Source: Candidatus Saccharimonadales bacterium
Lineage (GTDB): Bacteria; Patescibacteriota; Saccharimonadia; Saccharimonadales; Saccharimonadaceae
DNA: 13,958 nt
Assembly (NCBI GenBank): GCA_030146045.1
Contig: JASLDG010000013.1
Coordinates: 1 to 13,958, forward strand
Reading direction: 5' to 3'
Shown: positions 5,262-12,878 of the stretch, piece by piece
Layout: each line of letters begins with the position of its first letter
How positions within the stretch are numbered: the first letter of the stretch is position 1
The notes under the pieces: model-generated
The model's input: the letters and a program-made list of their open reading frames with translations, nothing else
The model's database searches: none
Told to the model about the DNA's origin: nothing
Made by a program: the position numbers and the translations under genes

Positions 5262-5851
5262 GCCTGTACCCCCATAAGATAGACGATGGTAAAAATGAAT
5301 ATCCAGACAAGATCAAGGAAATGCCAGAAAAGACTAAAGAGACCAAGCTTACGTGTCATATCTTTAGTCAAACCACGTTTCATGCACGCCACAACAAGTA
5401 CACTCGCCCATAGAAGCCCGACAGCAATGTGGAATCCATGCGTTCCAACCAGTGTAAAGAACGCACTCAGGAATGCACTCGCCTGCCATGAATGACCTTC
5501 GCTAACCAGTGTCGAAAATTCGCTCAACTCCATTGCCAAGAATCCAAGACCAAGCACAATGGTAAGTGCCATCATCACATAATAGAGCGTTCGTTTCTGC
5601 ATTGTAGCCGCAAGATAGGCGATACCAGAGCTCACACTACTCGTAAGCAGTATAACTGTCTCACCAAAGACAAACGGCAAATCAAAAATATCACGACCAC
5701 TTACGCCACCATTCGTTGCATGTCTCAGAATCATGAACGTCGCAAACAACGTTGCAAACAATACAAGATCACTCATAAGATAAATCCAAAAACCAACATT
5801 TATCTTTCGCGCTAACTGCTGCTCTTTTGCCGTCATACCAGTTTCACTCAT
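5258..5851 (-). CDS. cyoC: Cytochrome bo3 quinol oxidase subunit III
   Basis: A membrane subunit that packs against subunit I and supports proton uptake and stability. The 197 residues (E. coli 204) form five membrane segments, the usual number for quinol oxidase subunit III. Strong family matches are FWIYLMSDLVLF at 21-32, GRDIFDLPFVFGET at 52-65, the conserved Glu in AMELSEF (106-112), LSAFFTLVGTHGFH at 128-141, and SLFWHFLDLVWIFIFTIVYLMG at 173-194. Its start overlaps the cyoB stop by four bases (ATGA), with AGGGA upstream as ribosome site. Nothing is missing compared with the family. Confidence 0.94.
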   Translation of the reverse strand: MSETGMTAKEQQLARKINVGFWIYLMSDLVLFATLFATFMILRHATNGGVSGRDIFDLPFVFGETVILLTSSVSSGIAYLAATMQKRTLYYVMMALTIVLGLGFLAMELSEFSTLVSEGHSWQASAFLSAFFTLVGTHGFHIAVGLLWASVLVVACMKRGLTKDMTRKLGLFSLFWHFLDLVWIFIFTIVYLMGVQA

Positions 5852-7833
5852 GCAGTTCCCTTTCGTGCAGTCATATCTTCATGGAACAGTTCCTCGGCGG
5901 GAATCTCATACTCACTCGCATCGTTCAATGTTCGCTGAATCGATACAACGACAATAGCCACAGCTGCAAGAACGACAAGCCACCACATGTGCCAAATGAG
6001 CCCGAATGCAAGAAGGCCGCCTGTTACCCCCATAATCAATCCAAATGCACTGTTTTTTGGCATTGTAATTGGCGCATAGTCAGATTGTTTTGGCGCCACA
6101 AGACCACGTTGCTTTTGATACCACCAATCATCCTGTTCGGTAACTACTGGATCAACTGCAAAATTATAATGAGGCGCCGGGCTTGGCGTTGACCATTCCA
6201 GGGTGCGACCATCCCAAGGGTCACCACCCGTTGTATCACGCAGCTCATGTCGTTTCCAAATACTATAGGCAAATTGTCCGATCATCAGCGCAATGCCAAG
6301 TCCAACAATCAGCACACCCACCGCCGAAATGATAAAGAGCGGCCGCCACGAAGGGTCACTATAGTGATCGATGCGTCGAACCGCCCCCATAAACCCGAGG
6401 AAATAGAGCGGCATAAACGCCACGAAAAACCCGAGCGTCCAGCAATACGCACTCCAACGCCCCAGCGCATCATGCAGTCGAAAACCAAATATCTTTGGCC
6501 ACCAATAGGTAATACCAGCCATCAATCCGAACACTACACCGCCAATAATCACATTATGGAAGTGGGCAACCAAGAACATTGTGTTATGAATCTGGAAATC
6601 AAGTGCCGGCACTGACAATATGACGCCTGTTACGCCACCAATCGTAAAGGTAAACACGAACGCCATGAACCACACCATCGGCGCAGTAAACCGAATTCGG
6701 CCTCGGTACATCGTAAACAACCAGTTAAATATTTTAACACCTGTTGGAATCGCGATAATCATCGTTGTAATGCCAAAGAATGCATTGACATTCGCACCCG
6801 ATCCCATCGTGAAGAAATGGTGCTGCCACACGATAAAGCTAAAGAACATAATTGCTACCAGCGCGGCCACCATCGTCTTGTATCCAAAAATCTTTTTGCG
6901 GCTAAACGTTGCTACCACTTCTGAGAAAATACCGAATGCCGGCAATACGAGAATGTACACCTCCGGATGTCCCCATGCCCAAATCAGATTCACATACATC
7001 ATTGGATTACCGCCCATATCTGACGTAAAGAAATGCATACCAAATAACCGATCAAACCCAAGCATACCTAACGTAGCGGTGAGTACCGGAAATGCTGCCA
7101 ATACCAATACCATCGTTACCAATACGCTCCAGACAAAAATCGGCATTTTCATGAGCGTCATGCCCTTAGCCCGACACGTTAAGATCGTCGTAAGGAAATT
7201 TACCCCTGAAAGCAGACTACCGATGCCGGCTATCTGTAGCGACCATATCCAGTAGTCAACGCCCGGGCCTGGATTGTACTCCAATTCACTAAGCGGTGGG
7301 TATGCCAACCAGCCAGCATTACTGAATCCACCAATCACGAGCGACATATTCACCAGCATCATACCAGCAACAAACAGCCAAAAACTCATAGAGTTTAATA
7401 CCGGAAACGCAACATCGCGAGCACCAATCATAAGCGGTAGCGCAATATTAATCAAACCAAACATCAATCCCATTGCAACAAAGAAGATCATAATGGTTCC
7501 ATGCGCTGAAAATACCTGCTGATACATATCCGAATTCATAAGACCGCCAGAATCAGTCACGATCGCCGTATGAACCCTCAGCATCAGCGCGTCAGCCACT
7601 CCACGCAGCAACATGATAATTGCTACCAGACAGTACATCACACCAATCTTCTTGGCATCAGTCGTCGTCAGCCACTCACGCCAGAGCCATGTCCATTTGT
7701 GAAAGTATGTGATCGCGCCAATCACTGTCAGTGCGATTATTGGAATTGAAATAGCTGCACCAATTGTCATCATATCTTTTGGCAATGCATCAAGCGTCAA
7801 ACGCCCAAGGAAAAACGAGATTACATCCCCCAT
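5848..7833 (-). CDS. cyoB: Cytochrome bo3 quinol oxidase subunit I
   Basis: The catalytic, proton-pumping subunit that reduces oxygen to water. At 661 residues (E. coli 663) it is full length, with about 15 membrane segments. Ligands by position against E. coli: His111 and His426 (low-spin heme b), His424 (heme o3), His289, His338 and His339 (CuB), and Tyr293 for the His-Tyr crosslink. The D-channel Asp140 and Glu291 and the K-channel Lys367 are all present, so proton pumping should be intact. In the quinone pocket, Arg77, Asp81 and Gln106 match E. coli R71, D75 and Q101, but Met103 replaces H98. The gene starts one base after the cyoA stop, with GAGGGG about 10 bases upstream, and overlaps cyoC. 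The close similarity to proteobacterial CyoB suggests acquisition by transfer, an inference only. Confidence 0.97.
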   Translation of the reverse strand: MGDVISFFLGRLTLDALPKDMMTIGAAISIPIIALTVIGAITYFHKWTWLWREWLTTTDAKKIGVMYCLVAIIMLLRGVADALMLRVHTAIVTDSGGLMNSDMYQQVFSAHGTIMIFFVAMGLMFGLINIALPLMIGARDVAFPVLNSMSFWLFVAGMMLVNMSLVIGGFSNAGWLAYPPLSELEYNPGPGVDYWIWSLQIAGIGSLLSGVNFLTTILTCRAKGMTLMKMPIFVWSVLVTMVLVLAAFPVLTATLGMLGFDRLFGMHFFTSDMGGNPMMYVNLIWAWGHPEVYILVLPAFGIFSEVVATFSRKKIFGYKTMVAALVAIMFFSFIVWQHHFFTMGSGANVNAFFGITTMIIAIPTGVKIFNWLFTMYRGRIRFTAPMVWFMAFVFTFTIGGVTGVILSVPALDFQIHNTMFLVAHFHNVIIGGVVFGLMAGITYWWPKIFGFRLHDALGRWSAYCWTLGFFVAFMPLYFLGFMGAVRRIDHYSDPSWRPLFIISAVGVLIVGLGIALMIGQFAYSIWKRHELRDTTGGDPWDGRTLEWSTPSPAPHYNFAVDPVVTEQDDWWYQKQRGLVAPKQSDYAPITMPKNSAFGLIMGVTGGLLAFGLIWHMWWLVVLAAVAIVVVSIQRTLNDASEYEIPAEELFHEDMTARKGTA

Positions 7834-7834
7834 A

Positions 7835-8785
7835 CTATTTCATCCCCTCTTTATGCTGCTGATGCGACGACATGTCGTGCGTCATCGTGCCACTATCCCC
7901 TTGAGCATCTTTATTATCGCCTGGTTTTTTAGGCGCCATATATTTCATAACTATCGTATCATACAAATCAAGAGTCATTAGCATGTACGTCTTTGGCTCA
8001 TGTACCAACGATGGCTTTGCCAATTCAGCATACGTCTTTTCATCAAGCATGTCAGGAGACGCATACGCTTTTTTCGCCCACGCCGCAAACTCATCCCTAC
8101 CGACAACCGGTACGTCGAAGTTCATTTTGGCGTACCCTTCACCGTTAATATTTGTATTGTAGCCCTTAAACGTGCCCGTTTTGGTCGCCAAAAGATTGAG
8201 CTGGCTACTCATACCACTCATTGCATAAATCTGCGATCCAAGACTTGGTACCCAAAATGCGCTCATCGGTGCATCTGCTGCAAGTGTGAAATGGACAGGC
8301 GTATCAACTGGAAGATGCAACTCATTGACTGTTGCTACACCTAAATCAGGGTAAATAAACAACCATTTCCATTCCATTGCCACTACCTGCACCTTCAAGG
8401 TTGGGGTCGAAGAAGCTATCTTACGATACGGATCGAGCTCGTGTGTCGTAAACCACACCACGGTCGCAAGTACCGCAATAATCGCAATTGGAATCCCCCA
8501 CCACACTGCCTCAAGCTTACTATTTTCACTCCACTCAGGCTGATAGTTTGCCTTCTTGTTACCTTCACGATATTTCCAAGCAAACAGTGCCAGCATCGTA
8601 AAAACCGGCACTACTACAATTGCACTTAGACCAATAGTAAACAAGAAAATCTGATGTTCGCGAAATGCAACACTACCCGCCGGCTGAAACCACGGGAAAT
8701 AGCCGCTCATTGCCACAGCAATGATACCACCAATCGCAGCAGCAATCACAAGCAGTGGAAGGACTATCCGTAAAGCACGTTTCAT
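7835..8785 (-). CDS. cyoA: Cytochrome bo3 quinol oxidase subunit II
   Basis: Subunit II of the oxidase, with an extracytoplasmic cupredoxin-fold domain. The 316 residues (E. coli 315) comprise an N-terminal hydrophobic segment (about 5-27), two membrane helices (about 46-70 and 93-114) and the soluble domain from about 125. MEWKWLFIYPDLGVATVNE (137-155) and GSQIYAMSGM (183-192) are quinol-oxidase signatures. The whole protein contains no cysteine. This means there is no CuA site, as expected for a quinol oxidase, and also no lipoprotein cysteine, unlike E. coli CyoA. The tail is His/Met-rich (MTHDMSSHQQHKEGMK, 301-316), as in E. coli. It is first in the operon. GGAGG lies only two bases from the ATG and overlaps the predicted promoter start, so the ribosome site may serve only longer transcripts. 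Confidence 0.95.
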   Translation of the reverse strand: MKRALRIVLPLLVIAAAIGGIIAVAMSGYFPWFQPAGSVAFREHQIFLFTIGLSAIVVVPVFTMLALFAWKYREGNKKANYQPEWSENSKLEAVWWGIPIAIIAVLATVVWFTTHELDPYRKIASSTPTLKVQVVAMEWKWLFIYPDLGVATVNELHLPVDTPVHFTLAADAPMSAFWVPSLGSQIYAMSGMSSQLNLLATKTGTFKGYNTNINGEGYAKMNFDVPVVGRDEFAAWAKKAYASPDMLDEKTYAELAKPSLVHEPKTYMLMTLDLYDTIVMKYMAPKKPGDNKDAQGDSGTMTHDMSSHQQHKEGMK

Positions 8786-8793
8786 TTCCTCCC

Positions 8794-8822
8794 ACTATAG
8801 CCCTCGTGCTTAGTTTAGGCAA
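8794..8822 (-). promoter_or_regulatory. cyo operon promoter
   Basis: On the minus strand TTGCCT (8817-8822, four of six) and TATAGT (8794-8799, five of six) are 17 bases apart. The predicted start at about 8788 leaves about 3 bases before the cyoA ATG, so the mRNA would be nearly leaderless. The promoter lies in the 57-base gap after pheT. Confidence 0.6.
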
Positions 8823-8831
8823 GAGAAGGTA

Positions 8832-8849
8832 TTCGTAAAAATCTACGAA
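8832..8849 (-). other. Short hairpin over the pheT stop codon
   Basis: TTCGTA (8832-8837) and TACGAA (8844-8849) are exact reverse complements with a 6-base loop and span the pheT stop (8843-8845). No U-tract follows, so this is not a clear terminator, and read-through from pheT into cyoA is possible. Confidence 0.3.
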
Positions 8850-11392
8850 AGCTGGGCGCCAACCGCCATCTTAGCCTCTTTGGCAGCTGCGGCAATCAAC
8901 GGCGCTACATCATTATCTGTCAACGTCTTATCAAACGATGTTACCTTCAACCGCAACGTCACCGTCTTTGCCGACACATTGTCGTCAGGTACGTAAATAC
9001 CGATCGGCGACCACGTAAGCATGATGTCATCAAGCTCGATACGTTCCATCGCTGCGCGCACACTCTTTAGCACATCTGCATATGGAACAGTACTGTCGAC
9101 CTTGAGTGAAATATCCTGTGAAATACTCGGGAACTTTGACAATGGTTGATAGTGCGGTGCGACTGGCTGCAAAAATGGCGATAGGAACAATTCAAAACCG
9201 GCAGTGTAATCAGGCAACTTAAATGCAGTTCGAATATCAGCCGAAAACTCACCCACAACGCCAGCCAATGCGTCGCCACTGTATACAATAGCTGAACGAT
9301 CAGGGTCAAATGGCGCCGCCAAAGCAGCAAACATAGCATGCTGCAGGAACGAGCTATCTTTCAACGGTTCAAACCGCAACGAAGCCTTAAGTCCTGCATC
9401 GTGATAGAGCTCCGATACAAATCGTTTAGCCATAAAATAAGCCGCCCCTGTTTTTGCACGAGCTGTTTTTTTGTCGGCCGCATATACAAGTGCGATACGA
9501 TCAAACTCTTTCGGCAAACCATCTTGGTCAAGCTCGTCTTTACCATGTACCTTGCCAAGCTCAAACAGTCCAAATTCTCCATAGCCTGCACGGAGGTTTC
9601 CATATGTTTTATCCAGAAGACTCGGTAGTATACTTAAACGATAATACTGCAAATCAGGACTCAGTGCATTGCCCAGTGCAAACGCTTTGTCAGGCTGCTG
9701 CCCAACTTTTTCGAGAAGCTGCTTATGGACGAAACTATAGGTTAACACCTCGTTGGCACCAGCTCGCGATAGACTCTGGCGAATAATGTGTTGAGCGCGC
9801 CGCTGTATATTTTGCGAAGCTGGCTCAATCGAACGCTTTGGCAGCTCACGAGGCAGTTTATCAAAACCATACAGCCGGCCAACTTCTTCAACAATATCTT
9901 CCGGCTGCTCAATATCAGTCCGCCAAAACGGTGCAGTCACGCAAATTTTAGACAGCTCAGTCATATCATGACTATGGAATTCGACATTTTCGAGCATGGT
10001 TACCATGTCCATAGCCGAAAGCCTCGTGCCCAGTCGCGTATTAATAAAGTCAACGTCAATTGTATCGGGCGACCATCGATGATTGAATACCTCATCGTGC
10101 TCGTCGCTAAACCCCTTTTGATCATAGATAAGACTCGCCTGCTCACCTGTGGATACATCCAATACCGACCGCACTAAAAGCTGCATCACTCGGGCATTTT
10201 GCAGCGGCGACTGTCCTTTATTGAATCGTGTCAACGCATCGGTAAACACCCCATGGCGCATACTACTTTTTCGCACCGTATACATATCAAACGTCGCGAC
10301 TTCCAGCACGATATTCTTTGTATCAGCCGACACTTCACTCGTACCGCCACCCATGACACCAGCCAGACCAACCACACCCTCGCCATCAGCGATCACAATA
10401 TCCTCAGTCGTCAATTCATATGTTTTACCATTCAATAGTATTGCTTTTTCGCCTGCTTGTGCCATACGAACACCGAGCTTAGACTCATGCAACTTATCGT
10501 AGTCGTAAGCATGTGTCGGTTGCGCTGTCAGCAACATGACGTAGTTTGTCACGTCAACAATATTATTAATTGGCTTACCACCCAAACGTACAAGTTCACA
10601 CTGCAACCACAGTGGACTCGGTTTGACTTCAACACCACGCATCACGACTGCCATAAACCGTGGCACCTTGTCTGGCACGTCATTAAACACTTCAAGCGCT
10701 AGGCCACTCGCATCAGCAAAATCTGGCTCTTTCGTATACCATTCAGGGCTTTTAAACGCGCGACCAAAGATACCAGCAATCTCACGTGCCACACCTAATT
10801 GCCCAAAAAGGTCCGGCCGATGTGTAAACATTTTATTTTCAATATCGATGACCGTATCATCGAGGCCATAGACCTGCGCAAAACTCGCACCAGGTACAAT
10901 CGGCAGCTCACTCGGCTTCCACTCGTCAGGATTAATCTCGATAATACCCTCATGATCATCGTTCAGCGCCAGTTCATCGCCTGCTGCCAGCATGCCTTGA
11001 CTTAACACACCGCGCAGCTTGCGCGCTTCAAGCACGAATGGCTCATTGGTATCAACACTTGCCGGTACTGTACTTTTTGGTGGCAACCACACCGCAAACA
11101 TACCTTCGCGTACGTTTGGTGCACCGCATACCACCTGTACCAATCCGTCTTCGCCGCGTGGTACATCTGCTACAACGCCACCATCATCGATCCGTACGAC
11201 ATTGAGTCGGTCGGCATCAGGGTGCTTCTCGGCATGCACAATCTTAATGATAATCGCATCTTGGTATTTTGTGTCGACATCAATCACGTCTTCAACCCCA
11301 CCAAGCTGGGCGTTAATGCGCGCCACCAGCTCGTCGGTCGCGGGTAGATCAAAATCAATATACTGCTTTATAGTATTAAGACTAACTTTCAT
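8843..11392 (-). CDS. pheT: Phenylalanyl-tRNA synthetase beta subunit
   Basis: With PheS it forms the tetrameric enzyme that charges tRNA-Phe; the beta subunit carries tRNA binding and the editing site that removes Tyr-tRNA-Phe. It is 849 residues, somewhat longer than E. coli (795). Order: N-terminal helix MKVSLNTIKQYID, an EMAP/OB-type tRNA-binding domain at about 42-155 (HPDADRLNVV, VVCGAPNVREG, RGVLSQGML), the B3/B4 editing domain at about 210-400 (KPINNIVDVTNYVM, LAGVMGGGTSEVS, TRFNKG), the B5 domain at about 435-510, the core, and the C-terminal anticodon-binding fold (SKFPSISQDISL to GAQLS). A short insertion lies in the OB domain (about 71-85). The ATG at 11390-11392 follows a promoter with a leader of only about 5 bases and no convincing ribosome site. 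It is separated from pheS by two genes. Confidence 0.96.
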   Translation of the reverse strand: MKVSLNTIKQYIDFDLPATDELVARINAQLGGVEDVIDVDTKYQDAIIIKIVHAEKHPDADRLNVVRIDDGGVVADVPRGEDGLVQVVCGAPNVREGMFAVWLPPKSTVPASVDTNEPFVLEARKLRGVLSQGMLAAGDELALNDDHEGIIEINPDEWKPSELPIVPGASFAQVYGLDDTVIDIENKMFTHRPDLFGQLGVAREIAGIFGRAFKSPEWYTKEPDFADASGLALEVFNDVPDKVPRFMAVVMRGVEVKPSPLWLQCELVRLGGKPINNIVDVTNYVMLLTAQPTHAYDYDKLHESKLGVRMAQAGEKAILLNGKTYELTTEDIVIADGEGVVGLAGVMGGGTSEVSADTKNIVLEVATFDMYTVRKSSMRHGVFTDALTRFNKGQSPLQNARVMQLLVRSVLDVSTGEQASLIYDQKGFSDEHDEVFNHRWSPDTIDVDFINTRLGTRLSAMDMVTMLENVEFHSHDMTELSKICVTAPFWRTDIEQPEDIVEEVGRLYGFDKLPRELPKRSIEPASQNIQRRAQHIIRQSLSRAGANEVLTYSFVHKQLLEKVGQQPDKAFALGNALSPDLQYYRLSILPSLLDKTYGNLRAGYGEFGLFELGKVHGKDELDQDGLPKEFDRIALVYAADKKTARAKTGAAYFMAKRFVSELYHDAGLKASLRFEPLKDSSFLQHAMFAALAAPFDPDRSAIVYSGDALAGVVGEFSADIRTAFKLPDYTAGFELFLSPFLQPVAPHYQPLSKFPSISQDISLKVDSTVPYADVLKSVRAAMERIELDDIMLTWSPIGIYVPDDNVSAKTVTLRLKVTSFDKTLTDNDVAPLIAAAAKEAKMAVGAQLS

Positions 11393-11403
11393 AACTGTCG
11401 CCT

Positions 11404-11432
11404 ATTATAGAGTATATCGGCCGTTTTGTCGC
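11404..11432 (-). promoter_or_regulatory. pheT promoter, near-leaderless
   Basis: The minus strand has GCGACA (11427-11432, four of six) and a perfect TATAAT (11404-11409) at 17-base spacing. The predicted start at 11397 is 5 bases before the pheT ATG. It occupies the 41-base gap after corA, so pheT can be transcribed independently of the genes before it. Confidence 0.65.
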
Positions 11433-11433
11433 C

Positions 11434-12348
11434 CTAACGCTTGCGCAAAAAATAGAACCCAAGCGTACCCGAAATTACCATACTCAGGCATACCACCACC
11501 CAGAACATATAGGGCGCGTGCATGCCCGGCAAATCGACATTCATACCATAGAGGCCGGCGAACATGGTCGGCACCGTAAATACCAGCGTAATCACTGTCA
11601 GTAAACGGATGGTTTCGTTCAAACGCGTGTCCATGACCGCTCGGTATGAGTCGCGCACGTTCGTAATAGTACGCAGCAAACTTTTACACCGCGCAATCAA
11701 CTGTTCAAATTCGATAGAAAGGTCTTCGACCAGCTCGGCATCATCTTCGTAGAGCGGCAATATCTTACCGCCAAGCAGTTTTTCGAGCGCAGAGTTCGTT
11801 GGCTGCAATGCGTCCAAGTAATCGTTCAATTTCCGCTCGTATTCAGTCAGTGTCGTAATGTCTTTCGATGTCAATCGGTGCACGTCACTGGTCGTCGCCC
11901 GCATCTGTCGGTTAATCGAAGCTACCCGTGTTTGGTATTGGCGTACAATTGCGTCAATCATCAGCATCAATAATTTGGTTTTCTGCGTTGTTGGTGCGTG
12001 CGTGCGGTCAATAAATGGCTGCCACAATCGCCCTAGACTGTCGCGACTGATTGTTACGAGATGATTTGACCCGAGCGCAAACAAAATTGGCGTCGTAAAA
12101 TCATTAAAATCATCATCCGTATCGGGCAAACGGGTAATAAAATAGGTCCACCCATCCTCAAGCTCTACGCGCGGCACCTCATGCGGATCCAGCGCGTCGG
12201 TCATCAAATCTTCATCAATGCCAAGACCAACGAGCTGCTGTTTTTCATCATCATTCGGACGCTCTGAACGCACCCAGGTACCCGGCTTCAGGTCATCCTG
12301 CGGTTTGATTTCAGGCTTATGATGTGTTGAGCGAAGATATGTCAGCAT
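11434..12348 (-). CDS. corA: CorA-family divalent cation transporter
   Basis: A pentameric inner membrane channel for Mg2+, and in some relatives Co2+, Ni2+ or Zn2+. The 304 residues (family about 310-350) comprise an acidic cytoplasmic domain, a long helical stalk at about 120-247, membrane helix 1 at about 248-267 ending in the YGMN signature (GMN at 268-270), a short outer loop VDLPGMHAPY, membrane helix 2 at about 281-300 and a basic end FLRKR. Acidic patches such as 76-80 (DTDDD) may serve cytoplasmic metal sensing, as known for CorA, but this is inferred. The start is fixed by AAGGAG five bases upstream. Its own perfect extended -10 lies in the gap after the FMN-binding protein gene. 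The outer loop does not settle Mg2+ against Zn2+ export. Confidence 0.9.
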   Translation of the reverse strand: MLTYLRSTHHKPEIKPQDDLKPGTWVRSERPNDDEKQQLVGLGIDEDLMTDALDPHEVPRVELEDGWTYFITRLPDTDDDFNDFTTPILFALGSNHLVTISRDSLGRLWQPFIDRTHAPTTQKTKLLMLMIDAIVRQYQTRVASINRQMRATTSDVHRLTSKDITTLTEYERKLNDYLDALQPTNSALEKLLGGKILPLYEDDAELVEDLSIEFEQLIARCKSLLRTITNVRDSYRAVMDTRLNETIRLLTVITLVFTVPTMFAGLYGMNVDLPGMHAPYMFWVVVCLSMVISGTLGFYFLRKR

Positions 12349-12395
12349 GCCCGCTCCTTTCCGCGTGTATCGTTAAGTATATGTTTCTTAGTACT

Positions 12396-12424
12396 ATTAT
12401 AGCATTATTAGGTAAAATATACAA
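12396..12424 (-). promoter_or_regulatory. corA promoter and ribosome site
   Basis: The minus strand has TGCTATAAT (12396-12404), a perfect extended -10, with TTGTAT (12419-12424) 17 bases upstream as a weak -35. The predicted start near 12389 gives a leader of about 41 bases ending in AAGGAG (12354-12359) at 5-base spacing. A second motif, GGTATAGT at 12451-12458 on the same strand, could be an additional upstream -10. Confidence 0.65.
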
Positions 12425-12462
12425 CTTTTTATGCTTTGCGCAACGAGCAGACTATACCAAGC

Positions 12463-12876
12463 CTAAAATGTCGTAAACTCTTCGAGTCCGCCGCCCTCGC
12501 CATGTTTCAAAAATCGTACCCATGTTGGGCTAATCTTAAGGTACACTTGGTTTGGATCTTCACGATATTCAGCTGCGCCAGGCAATTTCGCGATATGTGC
12601 TTGCTCGACCATATCGCGATAGACACCACTCTCGATAATCTCCGCCCGACCTTCGTACTGCACTTCAGCCGTCTGGTCACCAATGGCAATCGCTACCTGT
12701 GGATTCTGTAAGAGATTGGCATACTTACGACTCTTTCTTGACGTGCCGATAATTATCGTCAGATCGTTTGTATGCGAAAATCCGACAATTGCCGACTCGG
12801 GTTTATTATCCACACCAACTGTCGCTATCACGCACAATTCTCGGTTATCTAGAAATTCAAACAGTACATCTTTCAT
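12463..12876 (-). CDS. Pyridoxamine 5'-phosphate oxidase-like FMN-binding split-barrel protein
   Basis: A 137-residue single-domain flavin-binding split barrel. Recognisable parts are the first strands CVIATVGVDNKPESAIVGF (15-33), the phosphate-contacting TSRKSRKYANLLQNPQVAI (45-63), the EVQYEGRAEII strand (71-81), and QVYLKISPTWVRFLKHGE near the end (110-127). The family includes PNP oxidase, flavin reductases and F420-dependent enzymes. At this length, and without the C-terminal PLP-binding motif of true PdxH, a pyridoxal function is unlikely and the substrate cannot be told. The ATG is 2 bases after the pheS stop, so it is co-transcribed and probably translationally coupled; its own ribosome site is weak. 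It has no signal peptide or membrane segment. No link between its function and PheS is evident. Confidence 0.82.
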   Translation of the reverse strand: MKDVLFEFLDNRELCVIATVGVDNKPESAIVGFSHTNDLTIIIGTSRKSRKYANLLQNPQVAIAIGDQTAEVQYEGRAEIIESGVYRDMVEQAHIAKLPGAAEYREDPNQVYLKISPTWVRFLKHGEGGGLEEFTTF

Positions 12877-12878
12877 AG

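Noticed and set aside
5848..5851. Four-base overlaps between cyoB/cyoC and cyoC/cyoD as possible frameshift sites
   Set aside because: They are ordinary ATGA-type stop-start overlaps for coupled translation, with full-length proteins on both sides.
6620..7255. Long plus-strand open frame of 211 codons antisense to cyoB
   Set aside because: It lies wholly inside cyoB, is rich in Asn, Ile, Pro and Thr, has no recognisable domain or ribosome site, and is explained as the shadow of a membrane protein gene.
7835..7880. His/Met-rich tail of CyoA as a novel copper-binding module
   Set aside because: E. coli CyoA has a similar His/Met-rich tail, so it is not specific to this organism.
11437..11466. 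Inverted repeat ACGCTTG / CAAGCGT at the end of corA
   Set aside because: Seven-base arms with a 16-base loop inside coding sequence and no U-tract; weak as a terminator and likely chance.
11019..11579. Plus-strand open frame of 186 codons across the pheT-corA junction
   Set aside because: It runs antisense over the start of pheT and the end of corA, has Ser/Thr-rich low-complexity translation and no family match; pheT and corA are certain.
12441..12450. TTGCGCAA-type palindrome after the FMN-binding gene as a terminator
   Set aside because: A palindrome without a loop makes a poor hairpin, and flanking pairing is only about four bases.
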